Shown here: piece after piece, positions 62,484 to 64,000 of the stretch
Layout: the number at the start of each line of letters is the position of its first letter
Position numbering within the stretch: the first letter of the stretch is position 1
Assembly: GCF_023701695.1 (NCBI RefSeq)
Contig: NZ_JAJOZC010000001.1
Location: 2,170,001-2,234,000, forward strand
From: Streptomyces sp. RKAG290
GTDB taxonomy: Bacteria; Actinomycetota; Actinomycetes; Streptomycetales; Streptomycetaceae
Direction: 5' to 3'
DNA: 64,000 nt
Program-made: the position numbers and the translations under genes
Notes under the pieces: generated by a model
Told to the model about the DNA's origin: nothing
Seen by the model: only the letters and a program-made list of their open reading frames with translations
The model's database searches: none

Positions 62484-63758
62484 ATGGCAGCAGGCACGCC
62501 CCGGGTCTTCGTCTCGCACCTCTCCGGTGTGCCGGTCTTCGACCCGAACGGCGACCAGGTGGGCCGGGTCCGTGACCTGGTCGCGATGCTCCGGGTCGGC
62601 GGCAGGCCGCCCCGGCTGCTCGGCATCGTCGTCGAGGTGGTGAGCCGGCGCCGGATCTTCCTCCCGATGACCCGGGTGACGGGCATCGAGTCGGGCCAGG
62701 TCATCACCACCGGTGTGGTCAACATGCGGCGCTTCGAGCAGCGGCCCACCGAACGTCTGGTGCTCGGCGAGTTCCTCGACCGGCGGGTCAGCCTGGTGGA
62801 CGGCGGCGAGGAGGTCACCATCCTCGACGTGGCGATCCAGCAGCTGCCCGCCCGCCGCGACTGGGAGATCGACAAGTACTTCGTACGCAAGGGCCGGGGC
62901 GGGGCGCTGCGCCGCAAGGGCGAGACCCTGACGGTCGAGTGGTCGGCGGTCAGCGGCTTCTCGCTGGAGGAGGACGGGCAGGGCGCGGAGTCGCTCGTCG
63001 CCACGTTCGAGAAGCTGCGCCCGACCGACGTGGCCAACGCCCTGCACCACCTCTCCCCGAAGCGGCGGGCGGAGGTCGCCGCCGCACTCGACGACGACCG
63101 GCTCGCCGACGTCCTGGAGGAGCTCCCCGAGGACGACCAGGTGGAGATCCTCGGCAAGCTCCAGGAGGAGCGCGCCGCGGACGTCCTGGAGGCGATGGAC
63201 CCCGACGACGCGGCCGACCTGCTGTCCGAGCTGCCCGAGGAGGACAAGGAGCGGCTGCTGACTTTGATGCGCCCGGACGACGCGGCCGATGTGCGGCGCC
63301 TGATGTCGTACGAGGAGCGGACCGCGGGCGGTCTCATGACCACCGAGCCGATCATCCTGCGCCCGGACGCGACCGTCGCCGACGCGCTCGCCCGGGTCCG
63401 TCAGGCGGATCTGTCGCCGGCGCTCGCCGCCCAGGTGTACGTGTGCCGGTCGCCGGACGAGACGCCGACCGGCAAGTACCTGGGCACGGTGCATTTCCAG
63501 CGGCTGCTGCGGGACCCGCCGTTCACCCTGGTCAGCTCGATCGTCGACAGCGACCTGGTGGCGCTGACCCCGAGCACCCCGCTGTCGGTGGTGACCAGCT
63601 ATCTGGCCGCGTACAACATGGTCTCGGTGCCCGTGGTGGACGAGAGCGGCTCGCTGCTCGGTGCGGTGACCGTCGACGACGTGCTCGACCACCTGCTGCC
63701 CGACGACTGGCGGGAGACCGACTTCCACGGCCGCGAGGGGGTGCTCCGTGGCCGGTGA
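62484..63758 (+). CDS. MgtE-like regulatory protein lacking the channel domain (PRC barrel + MgtE N + CBS)
   Basis: 424 residues. Residues ~5-120: PRC-barrel-like pieces (VFDPNGDQVGRVRDLVAMLR and GEFLDRRVSLVDGGEEVTILDVAI). ~175-280: MgtE N-terminal superhelix (LRPTDVANALHHLSPKRRAEVAAAL, VLEELPEDDQVEIL, MDPDDAADLLSELPEEDKERLL). ~290-420: a CBS pair (AGGLMTTEPIILRPDATVADAL; VSVPVVDESGSLLGAVTVDDVLDHL). There is no transmembrane segment, so it cannot itself move Mg2+. AAGGAGG stands 9 nt before the ATG. It overlaps the DUF1003 gene by 11 nt, implying a Mg2+-sensing regulatory pair. Confidence 0.88.
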   Translation: MAAGTPRVFVSHLSGVPVFDPNGDQVGRVRDLVAMLRVGGRPPRLLGIVVEVVSRRRIFLPMTRVTGIESGQVITTGVVNMRRFEQRPTERLVLGEFLDRRVSLVDGGEEVTILDVAIQQLPARRDWEIDKYFVRKGRGGALRRKGETLTVEWSAVSGFSLEEDGQGAESLVATFEKLRPTDVANALHHLSPKRRAEVAAALDDDRLADVLEELPEDDQVEILGKLQEERAADVLEAMDPDDAADLLSELPEEDKERLLTLMRPDDAADVRRLMSYEERTAGGLMTTEPIILRPDATVADALARVRQADLSPALAAQVYVCRSPDETPTGKYLGTVHFQRLLRDPPFTLVSSIVDSDLVALTPSTPLSVVTSYLAAYNMVSVPVVDESGSLLGAVTVDDVLDHLLPDDWRETDFHGREGVLRGR

Positions 63759-64000
63759 GGACCGCTCCAGGGCATCGAACGGCTCAACGGCGCTGACCCG
63801 TACCCCCAGGGCCCGGCTCGACCAGCCGAAGGACCCGCGCCGACGGCTGCTCCCGGAGTACGACCCCGAGGCGTTCGGCCGGTTCTCGGAGCGGATCGCA
63901 CGCTTCCTGGGCACCGGCCGGTTCATCGTCTGGATGACGCTGATCATCATCCTGTGGGTGGTGTGGAACATCTTCGCGCCCGGGAACCTGCGGTTCGACG
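63748..64000 (+). CDS. DUF1003 membrane protein (3' end outside window)
   Basis: GTG at 63748 inside the end of the MgtE-like gene (11-nt overlap); 84 codons to the window edge. A basic Arg/Pro/Asp N-terminus (RLLPEYDPEAFGRFSERIARFLGTGRF), then the first membrane segment FIVWMTLIIILWVVWNIFAP, the typical opening of DUF1003 proteins. Translationally coupled to the MgtE-like gene. Confidence 0.85.
   Translation, partial: MAGEDRSRASNGSTALTRTPRARLDQPKDPRRRLLPEYDPEAFGRFSERIARFLGTGRFIVWMTLIIILWVVWNIFAPGNLRFD

Noticed and set aside
1..64000. Mobile elements, tRNA or rRNA genes
   Set aside because: No transposase, integrase, terminal inverted repeats, att-type duplications or tRNA cloverleaf sequences were recognised on either strand.

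Overview
The window is high-GC DNA with near-universal G/C third codon positions, frequent GTG starts and many GC-rich hairpin terminators. Together with a WblC/WhiB7 regulator, a DUF574 methyltransferase, DUF3107 and DUF3152 proteins, tandem S33 secreted peptidases and an AdnAB helicase-nuclease pair, this points to the chromosome core of a Streptomyces or close relative. I see no tRNA, rRNA, CRISPR array, prophage or insertion sequence. The backbone gene order (ABC1 kinase, WhiB7, UvrD2, mycoredoxin, NudC, AdnB, AdnA, ATL, MoeZ, DUF3152, TetR, DUF3107, ferritin-like protein, RhlE-type helicase) matches what I remember of the Mycobacterium tuberculosis Rv3197-Rv3211 region, so most of the window is an old actinobacterial core with lineage-specific insertions.

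Region 1-8.4 kb: the 3' part of a zincin-like metalloprotease overlapping a NUDIX hydrolase; a minus-strand set of two AIM24 proteins and a TerD-AIM24 fusion; a YgjP-type metallohydrolase; an orphan RiPP-type ThiF/E1-like protein; and an ABC1 kinase. Region 8.5-16.8 kb is stress and redox: small zinc-ribbon and Arg-rich proteins; wblC with a long leader holding a well-supported 111-codon uORF and an intrinsic terminator; uvrD2; mycoredoxin; a divergent folD behind a clear ZTP (pfl) riboswitch; nudC; and an M20 peptidase gene broken by a one-base frameshift. Region 16.8-26 kb: adnB and adnA, separated here by an opposite-strand DUF574 methyltransferase, then an alkyltransferase-like protein.

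Region 26-39.3 kb: a large kinase-like/flippase-type membrane protein, two tandem lipoprotein S33 peptidases, moeZ, and a four-gene minus-strand cell-surface polysaccharide cluster (spherulin-4-type glycosidase, frameshifted epimerase, polytopic membrane protein, PelF-type glycosyltransferase). Region 39.3-45 kb: a complete oligopeptide-type ABC operon preceded by a leaderless 31-residue leader peptide ending in Cys-Cys. Region 45-54.5 kb: a DUF3152 metallopeptidase-like protein, alpha/beta hydrolases, a TetR regulator, DUF3107, a ferritin-like protein, a DEAD-box RNA helicase that appears to start at CTG after a long leader, and a NYN-domain protein. Region 54.7-64 kb: MarC, PHP phosphoesterase, a DUF6758-like protein, an MFS exporter with an AT-rich regulated-looking promoter, a SUFU-domain protein, CorA, a lipoprotein, a soluble MgtE-like protein without its channel, and the start of a DUF1003 protein.

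Starts were chosen from ribosome-binding sites, overlap with neighbours and family knowledge. Family names come from recognising motifs by eye, without database searches. Positions of short sites may be off by one or two bases.
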